Below are positions 37,035 to 46,434 of a stretch of DNA of 64,000 bases, piece after piece. Position 1 is the first letter of the stretch; each line of letters begins with the position of its first letter. The notes under the pieces are model-generated. The model saw only the letters and a list, made by a program, of their open reading frames with translations. It was not told where the DNA came from and did no database searches. The translations under genes and the position numbers were made by a program. Location of the stretch: NCBI RefSeq assembly GCF_009650435.1, contig NZ_VVIP01000052.1, positions 1-64,000 of the forward strand. Direction: 5' to 3'. The stretch is from Foetidibacter luteolus. Lineage in GTDB: Bacteria; Bacteroidota; Bacteroidia; Chitinophagales; Chitinophagaceae.

Positions 37035-37090
37035 CGTTGTAAACGATCAATCGCAACTCAGTATTGGCCACTCACCAATCAGTGCTGTTT

Positions 37091-37192
37091 AGTTAAGATT
37101 GTCAGCCTGAGCCTGTCGAAGGCGGATGCATGAAAAGTAAAGCATATAAGCGGTTTCGACAAGCTCAACCTGACATTGGTTGCTTAACTAAG
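37091..37192. repeat. MITE-like repeat family D, copy 1
   Basis: About 100 bp with inverted ends: 'gtcagcctgagcctgtcgaa' near one end and 'ttcgacaagctcaacctgac' near the other, bounded by 'agttaag' and 'cttaact'. A second copy in the opposite orientation is at 61645-61750. Confidence 0.75.
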
Positions 37193-37230
37193 CGGAATTG
37201 ATTCACCATTCACGACTAAATCATCTAAAC

Positions 37231-38154
37231 ATGATACATTACATCGAACAAATTTTCCGCAACCTCGGTACATGGGGCTTGCCTGTTATTATGCTCATTG
37301 TGGGCATCATTGAATTCGCTTATGGTTTGTATGACAATCATTGGTCAAAAAATGAACGCATCCTTGATATCGTTTGCTTCATTGCGCCCAAACTTATCAT
37401 CAGGCCGATGATAGCCTATTTCGGGTTGAAATTTTTACCGGTACTATTGCCCGGCGCAAAAGATGCGTTTTCCTGGGTGCCGTTCTGGTGGGCATTTCTC
37501 ATCATAGCTGTAGCTGATGATTTAACACAATACTGGTACCACCGGCTGCACCACCAGGTGCCCTGGCTATGGAGGTTTCACCGCACACATCATTCCGCGC
37601 CTTACATGGGTATGGCAATGGCCAGCAGGCAAAATGTTATTTATACTATTTTCTTTTCGCAGATTTACTTAACTACTGCGCTTACATACCTGGGCCTTGG
37701 TTACGCGGCATTATTTGTAACAGGCATTAAATCTTTAATTACAACAGCGGCCCACAGCAGCATTAAATGGGATAAACCTTTTTATACCATCAAATGGTTA
37801 AAGCCCATTGGCTGGGTAATGGAAAGATTGATATCAACACCTGCCACCCATCATGCGCACCATGCTGATACAGATGGAGATGGTGTTGGCCACTACAAAG
37901 GCAACTTTGGCAACATGTTTTTTATATGGGACCTGATTTTCAAAACCGGTATCATCACCCGTAAGTATCCGTCATCTTATGGTATTAAACATTACGGCCA
38001 GGAGGAGTGGTATGCGCAATTTGCATGGCCCCTGTTCAAATCTAAAGTAGAGGGCAGTGAACTGTCTAAGAATGGCCCAGAAGTAGGCGATGAAATACCG
38101 GTTGAGCACCGTCGTAACGAAACAGACGAGCCATTGGTTGCTGTACCAGCATAA
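37231..38154 (+). CDS. Sterol desaturase / fatty acid hydroxylase superfamily protein
   Basis: Integral membrane di-iron oxygenase, 307 aa, with several hydrophobic helices. The ATG at 37231 is chosen over 37198. The histidine clusters are complete: YWYHRLHHQ near 104, RFHRTHHSA near 117, and THHAHHAD near 208. Members hydroxylate or desaturate sterols, fatty acids, carotenoids or alkyl glycerol ethers. It lies between sulfatases 2 and 3 and is only 50 nt before sulfatase 3, which suggests that it acts on the same sulfated (perhaps lipid-like) substrate or on the membrane under the same condition; that is inference. Confidence 0.9.
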   Translation: MIHYIEQIFRNLGTWGLPVIMLIVGIIEFAYGLYDNHWSKNERILDIVCFIAPKLIIRPMIAYFGLKFLPVLLPGAKDAFSWVPFWWAFLIIAVADDLTQYWYHRLHHQVPWLWRFHRTHHSAPYMGMAMASRQNVIYTIFFSQIYLTTALTYLGLGYAALFVTGIKSLITTAAHSSIKWDKPFYTIKWLKPIGWVMERLISTPATHHAHHADTDGDGVGHYKGNFGNMFFIWDLIFKTGIITRKYPSSYGIKHYGQEEWYAQFAWPLFKSKVEGSELSKNGPEVGDEIPVEHRRNETDEPLVAVPA

Positions 38155-38204
38155 TGAACGTAGGGATTGCCCGGATAAATAAGTAATGAAAAAATAAGAG
38201 ACTA

Positions 38205-39728
38205 ATGAATAAAAAAAGATTGTTTGTTCTTTCAGCATTTTTTGCAGGGTTGTTTGCAGACGATATAAAAGCGCAGGCAAAGGAGCATCCCAACGTGATT
38301 ATTATTTATGCGGATGACCTTGGCTGGAGCCAGTTATCCTCCTATGGTAATACAAAAGTACAAACCCCTAACATAGACGCTATTGGCAAGGAAGGTGTTC
38401 GGTTTACCCAGGCCTATGCATCAGCGCCAATATGTTCTCCATCAAGGATGGGTCTGTTAACCGGCCGTTACCAGCAAAGGTTTGGCGGAGAATTTCTTGT
38501 GCCGGAACTGCATTCAACAACACTTACCGACCCGGAGCTTATCCAGAAGATTAAAGCCGACGCGATTGAAAGGAAAGCACAAACAGAAAGCAATATTGAT
38601 CTGGAAGCATACAAAAAAATTAAGAAAGGGATACCGGAATCAGAAGTGCTTATCAGCCAGTTGTTCAAGCAGGCGGGTTATGCAACAGGTGCAATCGGCA
38701 AATGGCATGCGGGTGAAGAGGAAGGCTTAAAGCCCTGGCAACGTGGTTTTGATTATTATTACGGCATGCTAACCTGGGGCTCTATTTATGCAGGAGTTGA
38801 CCAGCCCAATATCCTTACCCGGTCTTTTCATTTTCATACCAACCTTGCCAAAACCACCAAACGGGAAGGTTCTATTAACATTGTACGCAATGGGGAAGTA
38901 GTAGAAGAAAAAGAGTATATAACGGACCGCCTTGGGGATGAAGCTGTAGGTTTTATTGACCGGAACAAAGACAAGCCTTTCTTTTTGTATGTGCCCTTTA
39001 ATGCGCCGCATGACCCCTTCCAGGCAAAGAAGGAAGATTTTGATGCCATTACCACCACAACAGACACAACAGAACGCATTTACCTGGCCATGGTAAAATC
39101 GCTTGACGACGCTGTAGGCCGCATATTGAATAAGCTGAAAGAAGAAGGGCTGGATAATAACACCCTTATCTTTTTCGGCAGCGATAATGGCGGGGCCTCT
39201 TACACCGGGCAAATGAAAAATGACCCGTTAAAAGGCGGTAAGCTCAGCCATTTTGAAGGAGGCATACGTGTACCCTTGCTGTTACGCTACCCGGGTAAAA
39301 TACCTGCCGGTAAAACTTACGATTTACCTGTAAGCAACCTGGATATTTTTGCAACCGCCGTTGCCGCCGCCGGTGCACAACTGCCCAAGGGCAAGGTGTA
39401 CGATGGGGCTAACCTGGTGCCTTATGTAAGCGGGGAAAGCAACGGAAGACCACATGAAACGTTGTTTTGGCGTAACGGCTTTTCAAAAGCGGTGCGCAAG
39501 GGCGATTGGAAACTGTATGTAAATGAGCGCAACGGTAAAACGCTGCTTTATAATATCGCCGATGATATAAGTGAAGAAAAAGATTTGGCCGTGGCTAATC
39601 CTGCCAAAGTAAAAGAGTTGCAGGGTGCTCTTAAAAACTGGGAAAGCCAGTTGGCCAAACCCGTATGGCCATTTATAAGAACTGAGGCTATACCCGGTCT
39701 GGATGCAGCTTATTACTTTCCTATATAA
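38205..39728 (+). CDS. Sulfatase 3 (formylglycine-dependent, S1 family)
   Basis: 507-aa exported sulfatase (signal peptide ending near IKAQ). C77 in CSPSRMGLLTGRYQQRFG is the residue for formylglycine. Metal and substrate motifs include IYADDLGWSQLSSYG (about 34-48), AIGKWHAGEEEGLKPWQRGFDYYYG and FGSDNGGASYTG. It is the last gene before the terminator at 39761. It differs clearly from sulfatases 1 and 2, so the cluster probably removes sulfates from more than one position or substrate. Confidence 0.95.
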   Translation: MNKKRLFVLSAFFAGLFADDIKAQAKEHPNVIIIYADDLGWSQLSSYGNTKVQTPNIDAIGKEGVRFTQAYASAPICSPSRMGLLTGRYQQRFGGEFLVPELHSTTLTDPELIQKIKADAIERKAQTESNIDLEAYKKIKKGIPESEVLISQLFKQAGYATGAIGKWHAGEEEGLKPWQRGFDYYYGMLTWGSIYAGVDQPNILTRSFHFHTNLAKTTKREGSINIVRNGEVVEEKEYITDRLGDEAVGFIDRNKDKPFFLYVPFNAPHDPFQAKKEDFDAITTTTDTTERIYLAMVKSLDDAVGRILNKLKEEGLDNNTLIFFGSDNGGASYTGQMKNDPLKGGKLSHFEGGIRVPLLLRYPGKIPAGKTYDLPVSNLDIFATAVAAAGAQLPKGKVYDGANLVPYVSGESNGRPHETLFWRNGFSKAVRKGDWKLYVNERNGKTLLYNIADDISEEKDLAVANPAKVKELQGALKNWESQLAKPVWPFIRTEAIPGLDAAYYFPI

Positions 39729-39760
39729 AAGCGCCATTCGTGTTCAATACAATACATGCT

Positions 39761-39795
39761 AAGCCGGTAGCCGCAAACTACCGGCTTTATTTTTG
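39761..39795 (+). terminator. Terminator of the sulfatase cluster
   Basis: A perfect 10-bp stem AAGCCGGTAG / CTACCGGCTT with a 7-nt loop is followed by ATTTTTG, 33 nt past the stop codon of sulfatase 3. It ends a run of plus-strand genes that begins at the promoter at 26624. Confidence 0.85.
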
Positions 39796-39805
39796 ATACC
39801 CTGTC

Positions 39806-40080
39806 TGGACCACGATTTTACATCTGATTGGGGTGATTATCCTGAAAGCAGGATGAAGTCTTGGGAGAGGTAAAGTCAGGAGCATCGGAAAAATCCGGTT
39901 AAAATCGTGATGAGGTGATTATGCTGAAAGTAGAAGGAATTGTCAGCAAAGGTTAAAAGTCAGGCGCATCGGAAAATCCGGCTAAAATCGTGGTAGGGCT
40001 GCATAGAGAACAGAATGTACAAGAGTGCGACGCAACGATGCCTCATAGTAGTTTCTACAGCCTGGCCCATAAAAAACTGC
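39806..40080. repeat. Repeat family C with internal duplication, plus an inverted family-B copy
   Basis: 39806-40000 contains 'ctggaccacgattttacatc' and two copies of a roughly 80-base unit ('ggtgattat.ctgaaag', 'aaagtcagg.gcatcggaaaa', 'atccggttaaaatcgtg'). 40017-40040 is the exact reverse complement of the family-B core 'catcgttgcgtcgcactctt', followed by 'cctcatagtag' and 'cccataaaaaa'. No gene is seen in 39729-40148. Confidence 0.7.
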
Positions 40081-40148
40081 ACAATAAAGCGTAAGCTTTA
40101 TACTGCTAAAAGCTGTTTATTTGTTTGCTCAAAAGGAAATTGTCGCTT

Positions 40149-42218
40149 ATGGAACCAGGGAACAAAACACCCAATGCATTAATAAACGAAACAAGTCCAT
40201 ACCTGTTACAGCATGCCTACAACCCTGTTGAGTGGTATCCCTGGGGCAGGGAAGCACTGGAACGTTCGGTAAAAGAAGATAAACCCATCCTCGTAAGCAT
40301 TGGCTACTCTGCCTGCCACTGGTGCCATGTAATGGAGCGGGAAAGTTTTGAGGATGCGGCCACAGCAGAAATAATGAACAGGTTCTTTATCAATATTAAA
40401 ATAGACAGGGAAGAACGCCCCGACCTGGACCATATTTATATGGATGCCGTACAGGCCATGACGGGCAGCGGGGGCTGGCCACTCAATGTATTTCTCACGC
40501 CTGACAAAAAGCCTTTTTACGGCGGCACTTATTTTCCGCCGGTAAAAGCCTTTAACCGTATGAGCTGGCGGGAAACACTATACGCTGTTAACGATGCTTA
40601 CCGCAACCGGCGGGATGAAATTGAACAACAGGCAGGTAACCTTACAGAACATTTGGTAGCTTCTAACTCCTTCGGCATCCGCAAACCCGGCGAACAAGAG
40701 GATGAGCCGCTTTTTTCAAGCGAAAATACAAACCTTGCCGCGCAGAACATTCTTACACAAGGCGATAAAACATGGGGCGGCTTTGGCAGGGCGCCAAAAT
40801 TTCCGCAAACCTTTTCTATACAATACCTGTTACAGCATTACTATTATACAAAACAGGAAGCATCGTTACAGCAGGCGTTGCTTAGCCTTGACAAAATGAT
40901 ACAGGGAGGCATTTACGACCACCTGGGCGGTGGCTTTGCCCGGTACAGTACCGATGAAAAATGGCTGGCCCCGCATTTTGAGAAAATGCTGTACGACAAT
41001 GCTCTGCTGATTTCCACACTGGCAGATGCTTATCTTGTAACAGGCAAAAAGCTGTATGCGCAGGCCATCAGTCAGTCAGTTAGTTTTATTGAAAGGGAGA
41101 TGCTGCACCCCTCTGGCGGTTTTTATAGTGCGTTGGATGCGGACAGCGAAGGGGTGGAAGGCAAGTTTTACACATGGAGTAAAAGTGAGATACAGGAAAT
41201 ACTTGGCGGCGACGCGGATATTTTTTGCGAGGTATATAATATAACTGAAACGGGTAACTGGGAGCATACCAACCTCATCTGGCTGCCGGTTGCAATGGAA
41301 GAAAAGGCCGTTGCCATGGGCTTACCGTTGCACGAACTGGAAGAAAAACTGGCTGTTTGCCGTAAAAAATTGCTGGCGGAGCGGGATAAAAGAATCCGTC
41401 CCGGCCTGGATGACAAAATTTTACTTGGCTGGAATGCCCTGATGATAACCGCCTTTGCCAAAGCTTATGCTGCGCTGCAGGATGAAAAATACCTGGCGAT
41501 GGCGGAAGCAAACCTTCATTTTCTTGAAAATAACCTGCAAGGTGCGGAAGGTAGCTGGTACCATAGTTGGAAAGACAACCGCCCCGGCAGCCCGGCTTTC
41601 TTAGACGATTATTCCCACCTTATCCAGGCATACCTGCAGTTGCAGGAGGTTACAGGCAATCATGATTACCTATACAAAGCCCGGCAGTTGGCGGAAACAG
41701 TCGTCAGCAATTTTAGCGAGGAGGACAATACTTTTTTTTACTTTACCAGCCTTGATCAGCAGGATGTGCTGGTGCGTAAAAAAGAGGTGTACGATGGCGC
41801 AACCCCATCAGGAAACGCGGTGATGGCCCAAAACCTGTATTACCTTTCTGTTATTTTTAACCTTCCGGCCTGGCAAAGCCGCAGTATCAATATGTTACTT
41901 TCTTTGGGTAAGGCGGTTGTGCGTTATCCAACATCGTTTGGGGTGTGGGCCTCTTTATTACAATCTGTTACACATGGTATTAGCGAGGTTGCCATTGTAG
42001 GGCAGGATGCGTTTACATTGCTCCGGCAGTTAAACGGGCATTATGTACCATCACGCATAACCCTGGCTGTTACCCGGGAAAATAACGAATTTGCGTTGCT
42101 GCAGGCTAAGGCCGCTGTGGAAGGCGAAACATGGATGTTCCTGTGTAAAAACTATGCCTGCAGGCAGCCGGTAGGTTCTATGGAAGAATTTCTTAAACTT
42201 GTGCAAACGCCATCTTAA
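40149..42218 (+). CDS. DUF255 thioredoxin-fold protein (YyaL / spermatogenesis-associated protein 20 type)
   Basis: 689-aa cytoplasmic protein. The start at 40149 (MEPGNKTPNALINETSPYLLQHAYNPVEWYPWG) is standard. The N-terminal thioredoxin-like domain has the C-H-W-C motif in IGYSACHWCHVMERESFED near residues 50-65, then GGWPLNVFLTPDKKPFYGGTYFPP. The rest is a six-hairpin glycosidase-like (alpha/alpha)6 domain with GGIYDHLGGGFARYSTDEKWLAPHFEKMLYDNA and GVEGKFYTWSKSEI. Family length is 650-700 aa. Its biochemical role is not established. Confidence 0.93.
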   Translation: MEPGNKTPNALINETSPYLLQHAYNPVEWYPWGREALERSVKEDKPILVSIGYSACHWCHVMERESFEDAATAEIMNRFFINIKIDREERPDLDHIYMDAVQAMTGSGGWPLNVFLTPDKKPFYGGTYFPPVKAFNRMSWRETLYAVNDAYRNRRDEIEQQAGNLTEHLVASNSFGIRKPGEQEDEPLFSSENTNLAAQNILTQGDKTWGGFGRAPKFPQTFSIQYLLQHYYYTKQEASLQQALLSLDKMIQGGIYDHLGGGFARYSTDEKWLAPHFEKMLYDNALLISTLADAYLVTGKKLYAQAISQSVSFIEREMLHPSGGFYSALDADSEGVEGKFYTWSKSEIQEILGGDADIFCEVYNITETGNWEHTNLIWLPVAMEEKAVAMGLPLHELEEKLAVCRKKLLAERDKRIRPGLDDKILLGWNALMITAFAKAYAALQDEKYLAMAEANLHFLENNLQGAEGSWYHSWKDNRPGSPAFLDDYSHLIQAYLQLQEVTGNHDYLYKARQLAETVVSNFSEEDNTFFYFTSLDQQDVLVRKKEVYDGATPSGNAVMAQNLYYLSVIFNLPAWQSRSINMLLSLGKAVVRYPTSFGVWASLLQSVTHGISEVAIVGQDAFTLLRQLNGHYVPSRITLAVTRENNEFALLQAKAAVEGETWMFLCKNYACRQPVGSMEEFLKLVQTPS

Positions 42219-42681
42219 AAAAAATCGTTTCTTATACAATAACCTTGTATTATTGCCGTTTTTTTAAGGTTAGAGGCTTAGTTTTAACAACTTTTAAAAA
42301 AGCTTCGGAACGGTCAGCAGATTTGTAGCGTATGGTTTTTGGTGTCGGGCTGACGGTTTTTTATGGCGGCCCAGTTGCGTCGCACTACGTTCATCGTTCC
42401 GTTTTTCATGGCGACATTTAAGCGGGTATTAATCGTTTACGGGTGGGTTTTTATCATTCAGCCGGTAAATTTGTCCTCCCATTTTACTAAAAGGGGAGGG
42501 GTAAAAAAGAAGGGAATTTGTGCGTTTCGTGTAGAAAATCCCCGGTTTTTTAAACAAAACGGGGTAAAAAAATTAAGATTTGATAAAGAATCATTGAACC
42601 AGTCTTAAAATATTGACAGATGTCAAAAAAGCTAATTAAATCATTACATTTGCTAAATACCCCATTAATCAGTTAAGATAG
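42219..42681. other. Upstream region of the gldKLMN operon
   Basis: No real gene. A family-B copy is at about 42345-42400 ('cagttgcgtcgcactacg'), and an 81-codon ORF there is a by-product of it. At 42645-42652 TACATTTG matches the -7 element TAnnTTTG, 30 nt before the gldK start codon; the nearest upstream TTG (42613-42615) is 29 nt away, longer than usual, so only the -7 box is supported. Confidence 0.45.
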
Positions 42682-43962
42682 ATGAAAAACCAACTCTTAT
42701 CGCTTATATCAATTCTGGCCCTTACCGTCGTTGCGGGTGGGTGTTTTAAAAAGGGAAAAAGTAAGGGGTTACCTGATAATGGTCAACTTGTTGGTGTATC
42801 CTCTTCAGCTAAAATGAGTGCAACCAAGCCGGTGGGTATGGTATATGTTCCGCCCGGCACCTTTCACATGGGGCCCAGTGATGAAGACATCAATTACAAT
42901 TTTACATCCCGCAATAAGCAGGTTTCCATAGCAGGGTTCTGGATGGACGCTACCGAAATCACCAATAACGAGTACCGCCAGTTTGTATGGTGGACACGTG
43001 ATTCCGTAGCGGCACTGGAGCTTGGGTTTTTCAAAACCGGTGCAAATGGGGATACCGCTATTGACTGGGCCAAAGCCCGTACCATTAAATGGGGCGACAG
43101 GGCTACTATGGAAAAACTCAACAAACTGGTTTTAGCGCCTGATAACAGGTTGTACAATAAAATGGAGTTGGATCCGCTGAAAATTGAATACAGCGTACAG
43201 GGCTTCGACCTTAAGGAAGCCGCCAAAAGAGAAAATGCACGCCAGCCCCGTTCTTCCTTTATTTTCCGTTACAAAGAAGCAGTATATCCTGATACGCTCG
43301 TTTGGATGAGGGATTTCTCTTATTCTTACAACGAGCCCATGACCAAACGTTATTTCAACCATCCTTCTTTCGGCAATTATCCCGTAGTAGGTGTTACCTG
43401 GAAACAGGCCATCGCCTTCTGTAGCTGGAGAACACAGTATATGAACAGTTTCCTGGAAAGGAAAAAGTTTGCTGTGGAAAGTGATTTCCGCCTGCCTTCA
43501 GAAGCGGAATGGGAATATGCGGCCCGCGGCGGACGCACACAGTCTATGTTCCCCTGGGGTAACTATTACCTGAGAAATAAGAAAGGCTGTTTGCTGGCCA
43601 ACTTTAAGCCCGGTCGTGGCAATTATCCTGAAGACGGTGGTTTTTATACCGTGCGGGCAGATGCTTACTGGCCTAACGACTTCGGCCTTTACAACATGGC
43701 CGGTAATGTGGCTGAATGGACTGGTTCTTATTACTATGAAGGTTCTTATAATTTCCAACACGATATGAACCCTGATGTTCGTTACAACGCAAAAGACTCC
43801 GATCCTCCGCGCATGAAGCGTAAAGTGGTAAGGGGTGGTAGCTGGAAAGATGTAGGGTACTTCCTGCAAACCAGCACCCGTTCTTACGAATACCAGGACA
43901 CGGCAAAATCCTACATCGGTTTCCGCTGTGTAATTGATTTACCTGCTCAAATGAGAAAGTAA
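42682..43962 (+). CDS. gldK: GldK/PorK, T9SS ring lipoprotein
   Basis: Outer-membrane-anchored lipoprotein that forms, with GldN, the periplasmic ring of the type IX secretion system. Signal sequence MKNQLLSLISILALTVVAGGC has its lipobox cysteine at 21. The body is a formylglycine-generating-enzyme-like (SUMF1) fold: MVYVPPGTFHMGPSDEDINY near 53, GFWMDATEITNNEYRQFVWW near 92, DFRLPSEAEWEYAARGG near 265 and VVRGGSWKDVGYFLQTSTRS near 380. Despite this fold, GldK homologues act as structural T9SS parts, not sulfatase maturases. It is first in the gldKLMN operon. Confidence 0.94.
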   Translation: MKNQLLSLISILALTVVAGGCFKKGKSKGLPDNGQLVGVSSSAKMSATKPVGMVYVPPGTFHMGPSDEDINYNFTSRNKQVSIAGFWMDATEITNNEYRQFVWWTRDSVAALELGFFKTGANGDTAIDWAKARTIKWGDRATMEKLNKLVLAPDNRLYNKMELDPLKIEYSVQGFDLKEAAKRENARQPRSSFIFRYKEAVYPDTLVWMRDFSYSYNEPMTKRYFNHPSFGNYPVVGVTWKQAIAFCSWRTQYMNSFLERKKFAVESDFRLPSEAEWEYAARGGRTQSMFPWGNYYLRNKKGCLLANFKPGRGNYPEDGGFYTVRADAYWPNDFGLYNMAGNVAEWTGSYYYEGSYNFQHDMNPDVRYNAKDSDPPRMKRKVVRGGSWKDVGYFLQTSTRSYEYQDTAKSYIGFRCVIDLPAQMRK

Positions 43963-44072
43963 GTAAAAAACTAAACGCTGTCCTTTGAAGAAGACACCAC
44001 TCACTTAAAGGCGCTTTCCATTATTATTTTGTTACAGTAAAAATTCAAAATCCATCATTAAAAATCGTAAAA

Positions 44073-44831
44073 ATGGCAGCTGCAATTCCTCCGAAAGTTA
44101 GTAGAGTAGTAGACATTTTTGTATCCATTGCTGCGGCAATAGTTATTGTGGGCGCTTTATTTAAACTTCAGCACTGGGAAGGTGCTGACACCATGTTGAT
44201 TGTGGGTTTAGGTACCGAAGCTATCGTATTCGCAATATATGGTATTCTTTATATGCGCTATCCTGCAATAGATGACCACCAGGTAAAAATTGCAGGGGAA
44301 CCTGCGGGCAATCCTGCTTTAAAAAGTATGGAAAAAATGCTGGCGGAAGCAGACATTACCCCCTCTAATTTATCAAAACTTAGCAGTGGTTTCCAAAAGC
44401 TGGGAACTACAGTAGAAAAAATGGGAGATATAGGTGATGCAGTTTCTGCAACAGGTGATTACGCCAAAAAAACAAAAGAAGCTACCCAGGCACTTTCTTC
44501 CGTTAAGGATGCTTATCTGGCAACTTCCAATTCGCTTAATGCCTTCAATAGTGCTTCTGAAAGCACAAAGGTTTTCCACGACCAGATACAGGTTCTAACC
44601 AAGAACCTTTCTTCTTTAAATACCATTTATGAACTGGAGTTGCAGGAAAGCAATAATCACCTGAAGACACTCAACCAGTTCTATGGTAAGCTTGCTCAGG
44701 CTTCTGCTGCCATGACAGGTACCGCAGAAGATGCACAGAAGGCCAAAGAGCAAATTGCTGTATTGGCAACAAACCTTGGAAAATTGAACCAGGTGTACGG
44801 TAATATGCTTACTGCTATGCAGGGCAGATAA
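44073..44831 (+). CDS. gldL: GldL, T9SS inner-membrane motor subunit
   Basis: 252 aa. Two transmembrane helices (about 12-32 and 40-62: VDIFVSIAAAIVIVGALFKL, then MLIVGLGTEAIVFAIYGILYM) are followed by a long cytoplasmic helical region (about 90-250) with heptad-like pattern. In the known system GldL and GldM form the proton-driven motor that powers secretion and gliding. The glutamate in the second helix region (GTEAIVF) matches the conserved membrane acidic residue. Position between gldK and gldM confirms identity. Confidence 0.95.
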   Translation: MAAAIPPKVSRVVDIFVSIAAAIVIVGALFKLQHWEGADTMLIVGLGTEAIVFAIYGILYMRYPAIDDHQVKIAGEPAGNPALKSMEKMLAEADITPSNLSKLSSGFQKLGTTVEKMGDIGDAVSATGDYAKKTKEATQALSSVKDAYLATSNSLNAFNSASESTKVFHDQIQVLTKNLSSLNTIYELELQESNNHLKTLNQFYGKLAQASAAMTGTAEDAQKAKEQIAVLATNLGKLNQVYGNMLTAMQGR

Positions 44832-44894
44832 TGTATTCTCTGAAAACAGAATTTCGAAATCGTATATCCTACTATAAAAAATTGATTTGATTAT

Positions 44895-46424
44895 ATGGCA
44901 CTACCTAAGGAGCCACGGCAAAAAATGATTAACCTGATGTATTTGGTGCTTACTGCATTGTTGGCATTGAATGTATCAGCGGAAATCCTGAACGCTTTTA
45001 GAACGGTTAATACCAGCTTGAATAATGCGAGTAGTGTGATTGATCAGAAGAATGCAGCTCTGTTTAAATCTTTTCAGGAAAAGTTAAAGGATGAAAAAAC
45101 TAAAGAGCAGGCGGCAAAATGGCAGCCAAAAGCATTGGAAGCTAAGCGGCTTGCAGACAACATATATAATTATGTTGAGAGCTTGAAATTAAGATTGAAA
45201 ACAGAGTCGGGCCTCGAAATAAAAAATGGAGTTGAAACCTACAAAGAAGATGAAACAAATGTACCCACTAGGGTGATGATTGAGGGCGGAGATCCACAGG
45301 CAAAAGTTTTATACCAGCGATTAAAGTCGTTCAAGGATTCTTTACTAAACATAGATCCTGAAATCAAGTCGGCATATCAAAATTCATTGCCCATTGATTT
45401 GAGTATACCTAAAACGCAGAATTCTGGTAATAATTCGTGGGAAGCCGCTTATTTTAGAATGACCCCTACTATTGCTGCAATTACCATTTTAAGTAAATTT
45501 CAAAACGATATTAAAAACAGTGAAGCACAAGTAGTAGATTTTTTGCACCGTAAAGTTGGCGAAGTACAGTTTGTTACTGATACTTATCAGCCATTAATTG
45601 GGCAGAGCTCAAATTATTTGATGCCTGGCCAAGAGTTAACAATAACGGCTGGTATAGGTGCTTACAATAGCGCTGCAAAACCAACTGTAACTGTTGATGG
45701 CTCCGCTGCCAATCCTAATTCTTCAGGTATTCCTGAAGTTAAATTTAACGTTGGTGGGCCTGGTTCTTATACTAAAACAGTACATATTACGTTTAGAAAT
45801 CAATTAACAAACCAACTGGAAAGTAAGGATTATAAAGTCGAATATACTGTTGGGTCTCCCACCGGGGCCAGTGTAAGTGCGGATGCTGTAAAAGTTTTGT
45901 ATATCGGTTTAGATAATCCTATTACAGTAAGCGGGGGTAATGTTGGTGATGAAAGGGTAACTATCTCTATTGACAATGGAACCGCAACAAAGACTTCTGC
46001 CGGAAAATATATGATCAGACCTGGGAAAGCAGGGAATGCTACAATTACCGTGAATGCGGATGGAAAATCAACTCCGTTCCCTTTTAAAGTTAAGGATGTA
46101 CCAGATCCTATCGCTATGGTTGGCCAGAGTAAAGGTGGCCGTATGAGGGTTAATGATTTTAAAGCGCAGGCAGGTGTTAGGGCAGTCTTGGAAAATTTTG
46201 TTTTTGACGGAGTTAAATTTAATGTTGTAAGCTATACAATTGTGTTTACAGGTGCTGGTTTCTCTCCCCTTCAATTTAGGGAGGTAACAGGAGAAAGGTT
46301 TGATCCTGTAAGAAGCCTCATAGAGAATTGCAGGGTAGGCACTACCGTAACAATTGATGAAATTAAGGCTTCCGGACCAGGAGGAACGAGGGATATTCCA
46401 CCGATAGTATTTAACTTATTTTAA
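44895..46424 (+). CDS. gldM: GldM, T9SS inner-membrane motor subunit with periplasmic shaft
   Basis: 509 aa. The conserved N-terminus ALPKEPRQKMINLMYLVLTALLALNVSAEILNAF is the single membrane span, followed by a long periplasmic part with a helical D1 domain and beta-rich D2-D4 domains (for example GKAGNATITVNADGKSTPFPFKVKDVPDP near 385). It couples the GldL motor to the GldKN ring. It is 63 nt after gldL and 10 nt before gldN. Confidence 0.96.
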   Translation: MALPKEPRQKMINLMYLVLTALLALNVSAEILNAFRTVNTSLNNASSVIDQKNAALFKSFQEKLKDEKTKEQAAKWQPKALEAKRLADNIYNYVESLKLRLKTESGLEIKNGVETYKEDETNVPTRVMIEGGDPQAKVLYQRLKSFKDSLLNIDPEIKSAYQNSLPIDLSIPKTQNSGNNSWEAAYFRMTPTIAAITILSKFQNDIKNSEAQVVDFLHRKVGEVQFVTDTYQPLIGQSSNYLMPGQELTITAGIGAYNSAAKPTVTVDGSAANPNSSGIPEVKFNVGGPGSYTKTVHITFRNQLTNQLESKDYKVEYTVGSPTGASVSADAVKVLYIGLDNPITVSGGNVGDERVTISIDNGTATKTSAGKYMIRPGKAGNATITVNADGKSTPFPFKVKDVPDPIAMVGQSKGGRMRVNDFKAQAGVRAVLENFVFDGVKFNVVSYTIVFTGAGFSPLQFREVTGERFDPVRSLIENCRVGTTVTIDEIKASGPGGTRDIPPIVFNLF

Positions 46425-46434
46425 TATACTGAAC

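Noticed and set aside
42363..42608. 81-codon ORF upstream of gldK
   Set aside because: Its first half is encoded by a family-B repeat and the rest is low-complexity; it overlaps the region where the gldK promoter should be.
42682..43962. GldK as the formylglycine-generating enzyme for the three sulfatases
   Set aside because: It has the same fold, but its lipoprotein signal and position in gldKLMN identify it as the T9SS ring protein. A true maturase must be elsewhere.
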